Of a DNA stretch of 37,510 nt, positions 1 to 11,528 are shown piece after piece. Both the position numbers and the translations under genes were made by a program. The stretch is from Deltaproteobacteria bacterium. GTDB taxonomy: Bacteria; Desulfobacterota; Desulfomonilia; UBA1062. Location: positions 1-37,510 of the forward strand of contig JAKQBR010000080.1 of the NCBI GenBank assembly GCA_029574005.1. Direction: 5' to 3'. The notes beneath the pieces were generated by a model. The model was not told where the DNA came from. It ran no database searches and worked only from the letters and a program-made list of their open reading frames with translations. The number at the start of each line of letters is the position of its first letter. Position 1 is the first letter of the stretch.

Positions 1-551
1 GTGTCCGGGATGGCGGCCAGGTTGATGCCCACATAGGGGCCGGCGGCGCGTTTGCTCTTGCCGTGGATATAGCGCGCGATCACCTCCTTGCCCGTGCCCG
101 ATTCGCCCTGGATCAGGACCGGGGACTGGGTCGGCGCGACCTTGTCCACCACCTCCATGACGCGCTGCATGGCGGGGTCGGCGATCACGATCGAGCGCAG
201 GTCCTGGACCTTCTGCGAACGGCCGTGGCGCAAGAGCACCTGCAGCGCGGACTGGAGGTCTTCGGCCTTGAAGGGCTTCTTCAGGAAGTGGGTGGCCCCC
301 ACGCGGGTGGCGGTCGCGGCGTCGCGCGTACCGATCGCCACGATCTCGATCTCGGGATACACCTGTTTGGTGCCCTCGATCACCTCCAGGAAGTCGTCGG
401 CTATGATCGCCAGGGCATGCTGCTTGGGATTGATGACGGCCAGGAAGCGTTCCTTTTCCGTGAAGGGGACCGGCACCTGTGCGATGCCCTCCACCACGGC
501 GGCCATGACGTTGACGGTTTCCTTATCGGGATCGAGTATGGCGATAGCCAT
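1..551 (-). CDS. Sigma-54-dependent response regulator (receiver + start of AAA+ domain), C-terminus truncated by window edge
   Basis: Reverse-strand reading from ATG at 551: [22 protein letters not shown]...[17 protein letters not shown]...[41 protein letters not shown]. Walker A GESGTGKE is typical of NtrC-family activators. Not in the ORF track because it runs off the window. Confidence 0.9.
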   Translation of the reverse strand, partial: [183 protein letters not shown]

Positions 552-579
552 CGGCTGCTTCCTTCCTCCTCCGTGTCTC

Positions 580-3500
580 TTACGGCGCTTCGGTCGGCGG
601 GCTGAGCGGTATGACCGGCGCGGGGGCGCTCTCAGCCGCCGGGGCGGTTGTCTGTCCGGCCTGTGCCGCGGGGGTGTCCCGCTCCGGCGTAACGCCGGAA
701 GGCGCGGTCTCGGGCGCAGGGGCGACGCTCGGAGCCGACACCGACGGGGCCGGGGTTTGAGCCGCGGACGGCGCGGCGGTCGGGGCCGGGGATGAGGGCG
801 CTTGAACCTTGTCCGGGATGACCGGCGGCGAGGTCTTCACCGTCTCCGCGGGCGATATCCGTGGCGTCTGCCGAGGCCTCGTGGGCTGGGTGGGCCTGGA
901 CACGCGGCGCGCCGGCGCCTCGGTGGACTGGGGCGCGGGGGCCGTTGCCTCCATGCCGGGGACGGATACGGGTGGCTCCGCTCTATCCGTCACGGACGCC
1001 GCCGGGGCCTCCGGCGGGGCCTGAATCTCACCGCGGACGGCCTCGGGCTTGAACTGCGCCACGCTGCCCTTGAGGTCCATCTCGGACAGATACGACCTGG
1101 CGGCCCTGATCAGGAGCGGGTCGCCGCTGTTCTGGACGATCCTGTTGAAGAGCGGCACCGCCGCGTTGATGTCGCCCTGGCGCATCATGATCCTGGCGAT
1201 GTTGAAGCTGGCGCCCCAGTGGTAACGCGACTGCGGATAGGTTTTCTGGAGCCTTTCGAACAGATACCTCGCGGCCAGGGGGTCCTGCGACATCTGGCGG
1301 CCGGCCCGCAGATACATGGCCCATGCTATGGTCGGCGACCTGAGCTGGGGAGACAACGCGATGATGCGATCGAGGCTGCGGTCCTCCCCGGCGCCGTCTC
1401 CCAGCGCATGGTAGCAGTCCACCAGCGTGGTCAGGGCCGGGAGCGCGCGTGCGTCCTGGGTGCCGGCCGCGTACTCCAGATAGGGAACGGCCTCCTTGAA
1501 ATAGCGCAGGCGATACAGCACCATGCCGCGGCCTTGCCTGACGCGGAAGGCGGCCGGACCGTTCGGATACTCGCTCAGATAAAGGTTGTTCCAGCGCAGG
1601 GCATCGTTCATGCGGCCCAGGGTGTAGTCCACGCCGAAGAGCTCCGCCAGGGCGGTCTCCCGAAAATCCGACGGCCGTTTCACACAGTTCACCAGGAGGG
1701 CCCGGGCATTGGCCACCTGCCCCTCCTTGACCAGGGCCTGCGCCAGGATCAGCATGACCTCGGGGTCGCGGATATCGGCCAGGAAGCTGGCGCGGTACTT
1801 GGCATAGATCTCGAGCATGGCCTTGGCGTCCCCTGCGGCCGCCAGGACGCGCAGGCGTGAGGCCAGGCTTGTGATGGCCTCCGAGTAGGCGTACTTGTGC
1901 AGCGGGTCCTCGGGCTTGGTCTCGCGCCAGCTCTGGTCGAAGGCGGCGAAGGCCTGGTCCCAGTCGCCGTGGCGGGCATAGAGCTGGGCGCGACGGATCT
2001 TGACGATCGGCGCCAGCGCGCTCTCCGGCGTGTTGGGCGCGATCTCGATGCCGTCATAGATCCCGAGGACCTCGTAGAAGGTCTTGTTGGCGAGCTTGCC
2101 GTCGTCTTTCAGGTCGTTGTCGATCAGGATGGAGGCCTTGCGCAGCTTGGCGATCACGATGTTCTCGCCCTGCACCGGCAGGTTGCCCACCTGGGAGTAG
2201 ACCTCAACGGCCTGCTGCATCTGCCCCAGCTTGTACAGACAGTCGCCCAGCCTGAGCATCTGCATCGTCTTGGCGCGCGGGTCGCCGAGATTGATGGACA
2301 GGAGCATGTAGGTACGCGCCTTCTCCATATCCCCGATCTTGAAGGCGGCGTCACCCAGGCGGGCGTAGAGGCCCAGGTCTTTCTTGAAGATGCCCTGGTC
2401 ATTGGCCGCGGCCTTGGCATACTCGTCCAGGGCCTTGGCGTAGTCGTTCAGGCCGAGGTAGGCATCCCCCAAGGCCGCATGGTAAGCCCCTTTTTCGCCG
2501 GCGGGGATGATCGCCTCCGGGAAGGTTATCAGGAGGCGTTTGTTGGCGGCGAAGGCGTCTTCGAACAGGGCCTGTTTATTGAGCAGGTCCATCTCCTTGA
2601 TGCGGGCGCTGATGGCGATGTCGTCCGACGGCGAGTCCTTGAGGAAGCGGATATACTTGCGCGCCTCGTCGAGGTTGCCCATGGCCAGGAGCATGCCGGC
2701 ATACGCCAGGATGGCGCGTTCGCGCTCCAGACCGGGGGTCATGCCGGACAGGCCTTGGGCCATGAGCTGCAGCGCATCCCCGGAAAGGGCGCTATCGCTG
2801 GGATAGGATATCCTCCACCAGGCGCTGGCCAGCAAGACGGCCGCCTCCGGACTGAGACTGGCGCGGTGGGGTCTCAACAGATTGATGACCGTGGCCATGT
2901 CGTCCCGGGCATAGGCCTCGCGGGCCATGGACAAGAGCTTGGCCATATCGATGGTCTCGGTGGTGCTCAAGTCGAGTACGACCTCGCGCCTCTGCGGAAG
3001 CTCCCGGATCGTCACGCCTTTGGCGTCCGGAGAGATGACGAGCACCACCGCGCTGCCTCCCTGCATCTTCATCATGCCGCCGTAGCTCACGAAAGGCACG
3101 TTCTCGACGCGGCCCTTCACGTCATCGCACCCCACCGACTGATCAAAGACCAGATAGACCCGTCCGGCCGACTTGGCGTTGAGTATCCGGGGCCAGACAT
3201 CCGGGGCGATGTGGATGGAGACACTGAAGCCCGCGGCGCGGGCCGTGGAATCGATGGAGGTGATCGGGCAGGGCGTGGGGGCTGCCTGGCCGGTGGTGAT
3301 ATCGATCACGAACCGCTCCGGCCTGCTTAAAACCGAGGTCTTGTACTGGTATGGGCCGCTCATGGTGATGCGCGCCACGCTGCCGTCAAAGGTCAGTTCC
3401 TTGATGCCGAAGAAGTCGCGGTAGGTGGAAGGCGTCCCGATGATGTCGGGAAAATTGACGATCAGTGACTGTTCATCCCTCAGGATATCGGGGGTCAACG

Positions 3501-3660
3501 GCTCCTTGAGATTGAAAACAATGCGAACCCTGTCGGCCGTTCCGCCGACCTGGAGCGCCTCGGCAGCGGCGGCCGGGCCGGGCCGGAGCATCAGCGCCGC
3601 CGCCGTCAGGGCGAGGCACAAAAGGCGCAAACAAAAGCGTGAGTGCGAATATCCCTTCAT
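580..3660 (-). CDS. Exported TPR-repeat protein with N-terminal AMIN-like domain and Pro/Ala-rich C-terminal tail
   Basis: ORF 580..3684; likely start MKGYSHSRF at 3660 with signal peptide; AMIN-like 'VGGTADRVRIVFNLKEPLTPDI...RFVIDIT'; many TPR-like helical repeats; tail rich in PAPS/TAP. Confidence 0.8.
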   Translation of the reverse strand: MKGYSHSRFCLRLLCLALTAAALMLRPGPAAAAEALQVGGTADRVRIVFNLKEPLTPDILRDEQSLIVNFPDIIGTPSTYRDFFGIKELTFDGSVARITMSGPYQYKTSVLSRPERFVIDITTGQAAPTPCPITSIDSTARAAGFSVSIHIAPDVWPRILNAKSAGRVYLVFDQSVGCDDVKGRVENVPFVSYGGMMKMQGGSAVVLVISPDAKGVTIRELPQRREVVLDLSTTETIDMAKLLSMAREAYARDDMATVINLLRPHRASLSPEAAVLLASAWWRISYPSDSALSGDALQLMAQGLSGMTPGLERERAILAYAGMLLAMGNLDEARKYIRFLKDSPSDDIAISARIKEMDLLNKQALFEDAFAANKRLLITFPEAIIPAGEKGAYHAALGDAYLGLNDYAKALDEYAKAAANDQGIFKKDLGLYARLGDAAFKIGDMEKARTYMLLSINLGDPRAKTMQMLRLGDCLYKLGQMQQAVEVYSQVGNLPVQGENIVIAKLRKASILIDNDLKDDGKLANKTFYEVLGIYDGIEIAPNTPESALAPIVKIRRAQLYARHGDWDQAFAAFDQSWRETKPEDPLHKYAYSEAITSLASRLRVLAAAGDAKAMLEIYAKYRASFLADIRDPEVMLILAQALVKEGQVANARALLVNCVKRPSDFRETALAELFGVDYTLGRMNDALRWNNLYLSEYPNGPAAFRVRQGRGMVLYRLRYFKEAVPYLEYAAGTQDARALPALTTLVDCYHALGDGAGEDRSLDRIIALSPQLRSPTIAWAMYLRAGRQMSQDPLAARYLFERLQKTYPQSRYHWGASFNIARIMMRQGDINAAVPLFNRIVQNSGDPLLIRAARSYLSEMDLKGSVAQFKPEAVRGEIQAPPEAPAASVTDRAEPPVSVPGMEATAPAPQSTEAPARRVSRPTQPTRPRQTPRISPAETVKTSPPVIPDKVQAPSSPAPTAAPSAAQTPAPSVSAPSVAPAPETAPSGVTPERDTPAAQAGQTTAPAAESAPAPVIPLSPPTEAP

Positions 3661-3820
3661 CACCGTGACGCATTCATACAACATTCATGCCATTGCAAAG
3701 CAAGGGATGTGGTGAAAGGGAACGGCCGCCAAGAAGAAAAGCCATGAGGTGTGCGGTGAAGGCATGTCGGAACCAGGCCTCCTCGATGGCGGTTCCGCCA
3801 TCTCCCCTGTGCCTGGTATC

Positions 3821-5224
<1,404 letters not shown>

Positions 5225-5316
5225 GCGCGTTTGGCCTCATGCAGGTGCGAATAGCATACAAAGAGGGGAGCGTCAATATATAGACGCTCCCTCCATAACA
5301 AACCGGTTACCAGGCC

Positions 5317-5592
5317 CTATTCATTGACCCGATCGCGCATGTCCTTGCCGGTCTTGAAGAAGGGGAGTTTCTTGGCCTTGACCTTGATCTTTTCGCCGCT
5401 CTTGGGATTTCTTCCGGTGTAGGGTTTGTAGGAACGCAGCATGAAGCTCCCGAAACCCCTGATCTCCACCCGTCTGTTCTCCTTCATGGCCTTGGTGATG
5501 GAACCCAGGATGGTGTTGACGACCGATTCCGCCTTCTTGGGGTGCAGGGCTAAGCGCATGGACAGTTCTTCGATCAATTGTGACTTATTCAT
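5317..5592 (-). CDS. HU/IHF family DNA-binding protein, IHF-beta-like
   Basis: MNKSQLIEELSMRL...VEIRGFGSFMLRSYKPYTGRNPKSGEKIKVKAKKLPFFKTGKDMRDRVN; conserved GFGSF and R-NP--G motifs. Confidence 0.93.
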   Translation of the reverse strand: MNKSQLIEELSMRLALHPKKAESVVNTILGSITKAMKENRRVEIRGFGSFMLRSYKPYTGRNPKSGEKIKVKAKKLPFFKTGKDMRDRVNE

Positions 5593-5648
5593 CTACTGCC
5601 TCCTGGTCTAAGGAATTACATTAAAATATAAGCACCTACGCATACAAG

Positions 5649-6371
5649 TCAAGTAACTTTCGGTTTTTTTAACATCTTATCCAGCAATTTCCTTTCAGAA
5701 GCGCTTAATTCCCGGATTTGTCCGGGGCGCAAATCCTTGAGCCTGACCGGCCCGACCGCCACCCGCTTGAGCGATGCGACCGTTAATCCGACACTGGCGG
5801 CCATGCGTTTGATCTGATTCTTGAGGCCCTGCTTGAGGACGATCCTCACCCAGGTCCCCCCGGTATCGTCCCTGATACGCTCGACCTCGGCCGGCCGCGT
5901 CTTGCGCCCGTCCAGGACCACCCCGTGCGCCATCTGTTCCAGCGCCTCCCGGCTCGCCACGGGCGTGAGCCTGACGATGTACTCCTTGGGCACACCGTAA
6001 GAGGGGTGATGGATGGCATTGGCCATATCTCCGTCATTGGTGAGGATGAGGAGCCCCTCGGCATCGAAATCGAGCCGACCCGCCGGGAAAACCCCCTGGT
6101 ACTTCTTCGGGATGAGGGCACGGATACAGGGACGGCCCTCGGGATCGGACAGGGTGGTAACGACGAATCTCGGTTTATTGAGCGCCAGATACCATTTGCG
6201 GCCCGTCCGCACGGCCAGTCCGTCGATGCACACGCGGTCCACCTCCGGGTCGAGGGTGTCCCCTAAGACGGCCCGGCGGCCGTTGATGGTGACGCGTCCG
6301 CTCTCAATGGCCGCGTCCGCCGCGCGCCGCGACAGGCTGCCCGATTGCGAGATGTACCGGTTGATGCGCAT
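5649..6371 (-). CDS. RsuA/RluB-family pseudouridine synthase (S4 domain + catalytic domain)
   Basis: MRINRYISQSGSLSRRAADAAIESGRVTING (S4), LNKPRFVVTT, PAGRLDFDAEGLLILTNDGD catalytic motif. ORF track extends to 6434; start at 6371 more likely. Confidence 0.9.
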   Translation of the reverse strand: MRINRYISQSGSLSRRAADAAIESGRVTINGRRAVLGDTLDPEVDRVCIDGLAVRTGRKWYLALNKPRFVVTTLSDPEGRPCIRALIPKKYQGVFPAGRLDFDAEGLLILTNDGDMANAIHHPSYGVPKEYIVRLTPVASREALEQMAHGVVLDGRKTRPAEVERIRDDTGGTWVRIVLKQGLKNQIKRMAASVGLTVASLKRVAVGPVRLKDLRPGQIRELSASERKLLDKMLKKPKVT

Positions 6372-6538
6372 CAGCAGGGTATATATAACCAAATCTCCGT
6401 GGATCCAAGCACGAAAAGCGGGGCGCGCCACCATGCCCCCGGCCGCTTAACCCGGCGCGGGGAAAATGCCGATAGGGTGCAGGAGCAGACGGTATACGCC
6501 AAAGCGATATGCGCCCGGCGCCTGGTCCCCGGGAAAGG

Positions 6539-8191
6539 ATGGCTGACATGCAGGCACATACGAAAAGACTGTTCGTAAAGCCGCTTCTGTATCAGGAACT
6601 GGTGGTCAGCGCGGTCCTCTTGCCACTGATCCTGGTGGTCATGACCCAGAACATCGTGGGCCTGGAAAAATACAAGACGCTCCTGGACGCCTTGAACGCC
6701 TTTGTCATTCTGACCGGCATCAGTCTGAGGATCGCGGTCAAATACCTCTGCGTCAGACCGGCCATCCGCATCATGGGGCAGGAGCGATGCGAACCGCAGG
6801 AGGCCCGCCATGCCCTGCGGCTGACCTCCATTCAACCCATGGCCGAATCCATCGCCATAGCCATGAGCTGGTCGGTCTTTGCCTTTTTCCTCTCAATCCT
6901 CGTCCCCTACGTCATGGGCTATTCCCAACTCCCCGACCTGATCTTCTCGACCATCACCTGCTGCATGATTGCGCTCCTGGTCATGCCGTTCTACTACCTC
7001 TTTGTCGAGAACAGCCTGGTGCCCTTTTACCGTCGCATCAGCGAGACGGGCCTCGTCGACATGGAGTCGCGCATCTTCCGCCTGAGCCTGGGCCGCAAGG
7101 TCCTCTTCACCATCTTCTTCACGGCCATACCGCCCATCGGCATGATCAGCGGCCTGATCTACTACGCCGTTGCCATGCACTTGGATATCGCCACGCTGAA
7201 AGGCGCCTTCGGCCTGATCATGGTCATGATCGTAATCATGACGGGCATCAACAGCTATTTGCTGATCAAGAATCTCTCCGTCTCCCTTGGGCGCATGTCC
7301 GGGATGCTCAAGGACATGGCCAAGGGCCAGGGCGATCTCACCAAGCGTTTGGAGATCACAGGCTTGAACGAGGTCGGCGAACTGGCCTACTGGTTCAACG
7401 CCTTCATGCACGACCTGGAGGAACTGGTGGCCAATGTCCGCTCCATATCGCTCGGACTCCATCAGATCATCGAGGAGGTCAGCGCGGGATCCCAGGGGCT
7501 CTCACAGGCCACCCAGGAACAGGCCGCCTCCCTGGAGCAGGTCTCGGCCTCCGTCGAGGAGATAAACGCCACCATCAGGCACAACGCCGATCTCATCCAC
7601 GAGGGGCAGGACGCCTCGCATACCGTCACCACGATCATAGAGCAGAACAAGTCCGGGTTCGACCAGCTCGCCAAGGCCATTGCCGGGATCACCCAGGACT
7701 CCCGGAAGATTGGAGACATCGTGCAGACCGTCAACGAGGTGGCCTTCCATACCAACCTGCTGGCCTTGAACGCCGCGGTCGAGGCCGCCCGCGCTGGGGA
7801 GCACGGCAAGGGGTTCGCCGTGGTAGCCGCGGAGGTGCGCGCCCTGGCGCAGCGCTCGGCCCAGGCCGCGGGCGAGATCCGCTCCTTGATCGAGGGCACG
7901 GTCGACAAGATCCAGCAGGGCGACGCCATGATGTCCAAGACCTCGGTCTCGCTGGAGGAGATGCTCTCACGCCTGGAGGTCCTCTTCCAGATGATGGATG
8001 TCATCGGCACCTCCAGCACGGAACAGATCCAGGGCATCGAAGAGCTCAACCGCGCCATCGTCCAGATCGACGGCTCCACCCAGAGCAACGCATCAACGGT
8101 CGAGGAACTGGCCAGCGTCATGGATAACCTCAAGGCCGAGGCCGAACATCTGGCCGAGAACGTGCGCAAGTTCAAGGTGCGCGACAGCTAG
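6539..8191 (+). CDS. Methyl-accepting chemotaxis protein with a multi-TM N-terminal membrane domain and HAMP
   Basis: Signalling hairpin [54 protein letters not shown]-like region; about six hydrophobic segments in the first ~260 aa and no obvious large periplasmic sensor domain. Confidence 0.9.
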   Translation: MADMQAHTKRLFVKPLLYQELVVSAVLLPLILVVMTQNIVGLEKYKTLLDALNAFVILTGISLRIAVKYLCVRPAIRIMGQERCEPQEARHALRLTSIQPMAESIAIAMSWSVFAFFLSILVPYVMGYSQLPDLIFSTITCCMIALLVMPFYYLFVENSLVPFYRRISETGLVDMESRIFRLSLGRKVLFTIFFTAIPPIGMISGLIYYAVAMHLDIATLKGAFGLIMVMIVIMTGINSYLLIKNLSVSLGRMSGMLKDMAKGQGDLTKRLEITGLNEVGELAYWFNAFMHDLEELVANVRSISLGLHQIIEEVSAGSQGLSQATQEQAASLEQVSASVEEINATIRHNADLIHEGQDASHTVTTIIEQNKSGFDQLAKAIAGITQDSRKIGDIVQTVNEVAFHTNLLALNAAVEAARAGEHGKGFAVVAAEVRALAQRSAQAAGEIRSLIEGTVDKIQQGDAMMSKTSVSLEEMLSRLEVLFQMMDVIGTSSTEQIQGIEELNRAIVQIDGSTQSNASTVEELASVMDNLKAEAEHLAENVRKFKVRDS

Positions 8192-8195
8192 AAAA

Positions 8196-8234
8196 AAGGA
8201 GGGTCGCCGCGCCTGCGACGCGGCGACCCTCCTT
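8196..8234 (-). terminator. Strong hairpin with 16-bp perfect arms; likely terminator of the minus-strand tRNA array
   Basis: AAGGAGGGTCGCCGCG (8196-8211) / CGCGGCGACCCTCCTT (8219-8234); on the minus strand the hairpin is followed by a T-run (complement of aaaaaa at 8192-8197). Confidence 0.8.
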
Positions 8235-8242
8235 CCGGTGAC

Positions 8243-8318
8243 TGGTGGGCCATCTAGGGCTCGAACCTAGGACCTACGGATTAAGAGTCCGGTGCTCTAC
8301 CAGTTGAGCTAATGGCCC
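8243..8318 (-). tRNA. tRNA-Lys (CUU)
   Basis: Reverse complement GGGCCATTAGCTCAACTGGTAGAGCACCGGACTCTTAATCCGTAGGTCCTAGGTTCGAGCCCTAGATGGCCCACCA; anticodon loop CTCTTAA; encoded CCA. Confidence 0.95.
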
Positions 8319-8393
8319 ATATCCTTGTATCTGATCCCCTGTATCCTTTATCCCTATACTACACTTCTATCAAAACTTCCATACCCTGGTGCA

Positions 8394-8470
<77 letters not shown>

Positions 8471-8484
8471 ACGGCCGTAAAACC

Positions 8485-8561
8485 TGGGGTGAGTGATGGG
8501 GTTCGAACCCACGGCCACAGGAGCCACAATCCTGTGCTCTGCCAGCTGAGCTACACTCACC
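8485..8561 (-). tRNA. tRNA-His (GUG)
   Basis: Reverse complement (G-1)GTGAGTGTAGCTCAGCTGGCAGAGCACAGGATTGTGGCTCCTGTGGCCGTGGGTTCGAACCCCATCACTCACCCCA; anticodon GTG; G-1:C73 typical of tRNA-His. Confidence 0.95.
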
Positions 8562-8569
8562 ATATCCGT

Positions 8570-8646
<77 letters not shown>

Positions 8647-8664
8647 ACACCCTTTGCCTTGTCC

Positions 8665-8742
<78 letters not shown>

Positions 8743-8841
8743 TGTCCGTGCTCTATAGCAGAGGGTTTCCGGCATGGCAAGCCTTTTTTTCAGGGGCCGA
8801 ATTGCCTGCAACCAATCGTTTTTAAAGACGTTATACGACTT

Positions 8842-9282
8842 CTAACCTCGACCGAGCTTGTCCAGGATGCCCTGTTCCACACCCTCCATCTCTAAGGCGC
8901 GCCCTGCGTTTTCACCCTCATGGTCGAACCCGCACAGGTGGCAGATGCCGTGCACCAACAGCTGCATCAGACGCTCGTCGAACGTCATACCGGCCTGGCT
9001 TGCCTCGTCCTCGGCGCGCTCGACCGAGATGACGATATCGCCCAGGTGCGCGCCGTAACAACCTTCGCCTTCCTGCTGGGGAAAGGAGATCACGTTCGTG
9101 GCCCGGTCGCGCCCCAGGTACTGCTTGTTCAGGCGCCTGATGTAGCGGTCATCCACAAACACGATCGAGAGCTCGGCCTCGTCGCGGCCCAGTTCCACGA
9201 GCATGGCCTCGGCCCACCGGCGGACCAGCTCTTCGTCCAGCGCGATCTTTTCCTGCAAGTCCTGCACGTCGACAATGATCAT
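8842..9282 (-). CDS. ybeY: Endoribonuclease YbeY (rRNA maturation factor)
   Basis: Zinc motif LVHGICHLCGFDHE (HGxxHLxGxDH); overlaps the upstream phoH-like gene by 4 nt, the usual YbeY-PhoH neighbourhood. Confidence 0.93.
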   Translation of the reverse strand: MIIVDVQDLQEKIALDEELVRRWAEAMLVELGRDEAELSIVFVDDRYIRRLNKQYLGRDRATNVISFPQQEGEGCYGAHLGDIVISVERAEDEASQAGMTFDERLMQLLVHGICHLCGFDHEGENAGRALEMEGVEQGILDKLGRG

Positions 9283-10223
9283 TCCCCCCCCCGGTCATAG
9301 GCCTTGATGATCTCGGAGACAAGCCGGTGCCGCACGACATCGTCCTCGCTGAAGGTGATGAAGCTCAAGCCCTCGACGGACTTCAGGATGCGCGAGGCCT
9401 CAATGAGTCCGGACCTGGTCGTGTTCGGCAAGTCCACCTGGGTGACGTCGCCGGTGATGACGGCCTTGGAATTGAACCCCAGGCGCGTCAGGAACATCTT
9501 CATCTGCTCCGAGGTGGTGTTCTGCGCCTCGTCCAGGATGATGAAGGCGTCGTTCAGGGTCCGCCCGCGCATGAACGCCAAGGGCGCCACCTCGATGGCG
9601 TCGCGCTGCAGGAGCCGCATCACATGGTCGTGGTCCAGCATGTCGTAGAGCGCGTCGTACAGCGGCCTTAGATAGGGATTGACCTTCTGCTCCAGGTCGC
9701 CCGGCAAGAACCCCAGCCGCTCGCCCGCCTCGACCGCCGGCCGGGTCAGCACGATGCGCTCCACCTTTTTCTTGAGCAGGAACGAGATGGCCATGGCCAT
9801 GGCCAGATAGGTCTTGCCCGTGCCGGCCGGGCCGATCCCGAAGACCACGTCCTTGTCGCGCATGGCGTCGATGTAGAGCTTCTGCTGCAGGCTCTTGGGC
9901 ATGACCACCTTCTTGGTGGATGAGATGTAGATCGTGTCCATGAAGACGTCCTGCAGGTTGATGGTGCGGTCCTTGGCGAGCATGCGCACGGCGTACCAGA
10001 CATCCGAGGGATAGAGCGGGAAGCCTTCCTTGAGGAGCTTGTACAGATCGGACAGGACATGCCGGGCCAGCTCTATATCGTAGTCCTCGCCCATGAGCTC
10101 AATGGTGTTGCCCTTGAGGGCGCAGCGCACGCCGATGTGCTCCTCCAGGATCTTCAGGTGCGAGCAACTGTCGCCCGCCAACTGCCGCAGGACATGCGTA
10201 TCGGGAAATTCCATGCTTGCCAT
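9279..10223 (-). CDS. PhoH-family ATPase
   Basis: [18 protein letters not shown] Walker [41 protein letters not shown]. Confidence 0.95.
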   Translation of the reverse strand: MASMEFPDTHVLRQLAGDSCSHLKILEEHIGVRCALKGNTIELMGEDYDIELARHVLSDLYKLLKEGFPLYPSDVWYAVRMLAKDRTINLQDVFMDTIYISSTKKVVMPKSLQQKLYIDAMRDKDVVFGIGPAGTGKTYLAMAMAISFLLKKKVERIVLTRPAVEAGERLGFLPGDLEQKVNPYLRPLYDALYDMLDHDHVMRLLQRDAIEVAPLAFMRGRTLNDAFIILDEAQNTTSEQMKMFLTRLGFNSKAVITGDVTQVDLPNTTRSGLIEASRILKSVEGLSFITFSEDDVVRHRLVSEIIKAYDRGGE

Positions 10224-10385
10224 GTACGCTAAACGCGCCTCTTATATTTATTATAGTGCCTGACTATAGGATCTCTTGCTAAGAGCCTTATACCAAAAAC
10301 GCCGCGCATACAAGCCTGCGTGCGGCGGTCAAGGGCAGTTTTTTAAGCCCTTGCGGATCGGCAAGGGTTGTATTATGAAGTGCCC

Positions 10386-10751
10386 ATGTTTAAGGCCAAG
10401 ATTCGTGACAGCTTCAGCGCCGCGCACTGCCTGCGCGGGTATCAGGGCGACTGCGAGCGTCTGCACGGGCACAACTACCGCGTCGAGGTCACGGTAGCGT
10501 CCGCCACCCTCGACGAGATCGGCATCGTCATGGATTTCCGCGAACTCAAGGCGTCCCTCAAGGAAATCCTCTTTGAGATGGACCACCACTACCTCAACGA
10601 CCTGGCCGCCTTCGAGAACCGCAACCCATCGGCCGAACAGATCGCCCGGCATATCCATGCGCGCCTGAAAGGCATGCTGCCTTCCGGCATTGCCCTATCC
10701 GAAGTGGCGGTATGGGAGAATGAAAACTGCTGTGCCCTGTACAGCGAATAG
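10386..10751 (+). CDS. queD: 6-carboxytetrahydropterin synthase (QueD/PTPS family)
   Basis: FSAAHCLRGYQGDCERLHGHNYRVEV, MDFRELK, DHHYLND, NPSAEQIA; followed by folE2. GTG at 10380 is an alternative start. Confidence 0.9.
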   Translation: MFKAKIRDSFSAAHCLRGYQGDCERLHGHNYRVEVTVASATLDEIGIVMDFRELKASLKEILFEMDHHYLNDLAAFENRNPSAEQIARHIHARLKGMLPSGIALSEVAVWENENCCALYSE

Positions 10752-11528
10752 GTGGACATCGTGAAAGACGTTCAGCGCCAGCGGCCGGACAATCCGCTCT
10801 ATATCCAGAAGGTCGGCGTCAAAGGCATCGCCTACCCGATCGTGGTGCTCGACAAGAAGCGCGGCACCCAGCATACCGTGGCATCCATCAATTTGTACTG
10901 CGACCTGCCCATGGAGTTCAAGGGCACGCACATGAGCCGCTTCATCGAGGTGCTCAACGACTACCGCGAGGAGATCCATATCAAGAAGTTCGAACACATC
11001 CTGAACGAGATCCGCTCGGCCCTGGAAGCGGCCAGCGCCCACATGGAGATCGAATTCACCTACTTCATGGAGAAGCAGGCCCCGGTCACGGGCGCCGTCG
11101 GTTTGATGGGCTACCAGTGCTCGCTCTCCGGCATGGTGGGGGCCAAGCGCGAGTTCACGGTGGGCGTCAAGGTCCCGATCCAGACCCTGTGCCCCTGCTC
11201 CAAGGAGATCAGCGTGGCCAGCGCCCACAGCCAGCGCGGCATGGTCAGCGTCGTGGTGCGTTATGAGCGTTTCTTCTGGATCGAGGACCTGATCGAACTG
11301 GTCGAGGGCTGCGGTTCCAGTCCCGTCTACGCCATCCTGAAACGGCCGGACGAAAAATTCGTCACCGAACACGCCTACGCCCACCCCATGTTTGTGGAGG
11401 ACGTGGTCAGACAGGCGGCCTCCGAGCTCGCCAAACATGACGAGTTCTCCTGGTTCTCGGTCGAGGCCGAGAACAACGAGAGCATCCACAACCACAACGC
11501 CTATGCCTATATCGAGGGCGGGGAATAA
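10752..11528 (+). CDS. folE2: GTP cyclohydrolase I type 2 (FolE2/MptA family)
   Basis: GVKGIAYPIVVLDKK...HTVASINLYCDLPMEFKGTHMSRFIEVLN...CPCSKEIS...HSQRG; GTG start. Confidence 0.93.
   Translation: MDIVKDVQRQRPDNPLYIQKVGVKGIAYPIVVLDKKRGTQHTVASINLYCDLPMEFKGTHMSRFIEVLNDYREEIHIKKFEHILNEIRSALEAASAHMEIEFTYFMEKQAPVTGAVGLMGYQCSLSGMVGAKREFTVGVKVPIQTLCPCSKEISVASAHSQRGMVSVVVRYERFFWIEDLIELVEGCGSSPVYAILKRPDEKFVTEHAYAHPMFVEDVVRQAASELAKHDEFSWFSVEAENNESIHNHNAYAYIEGGE

Noticed and set aside
1897-3330. Long plus-strand ORF (477 aa), and similar ones at 27231-28685, 29347-31314 and 6787-8127
   Set aside because: Antisense or out-of-frame shadows of well-supported genes; high-GC codon structure opens long spurious frames with low-complexity His/Arg/Gly/Asp composition.
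6372-6538. Possible c-di-GMP (GEMM) riboswitch before the chemoreceptor gene
   Set aside because: Some GC-rich hairpin potential, but the conserved GEMM core strings are not recognisable.
10252-10367. Known preQ1 riboswitch upstream of queD
   Set aside because: I could not match a preQ1-I, -II or -III consensus by eye; kept only as an uncharacterised structured leader.
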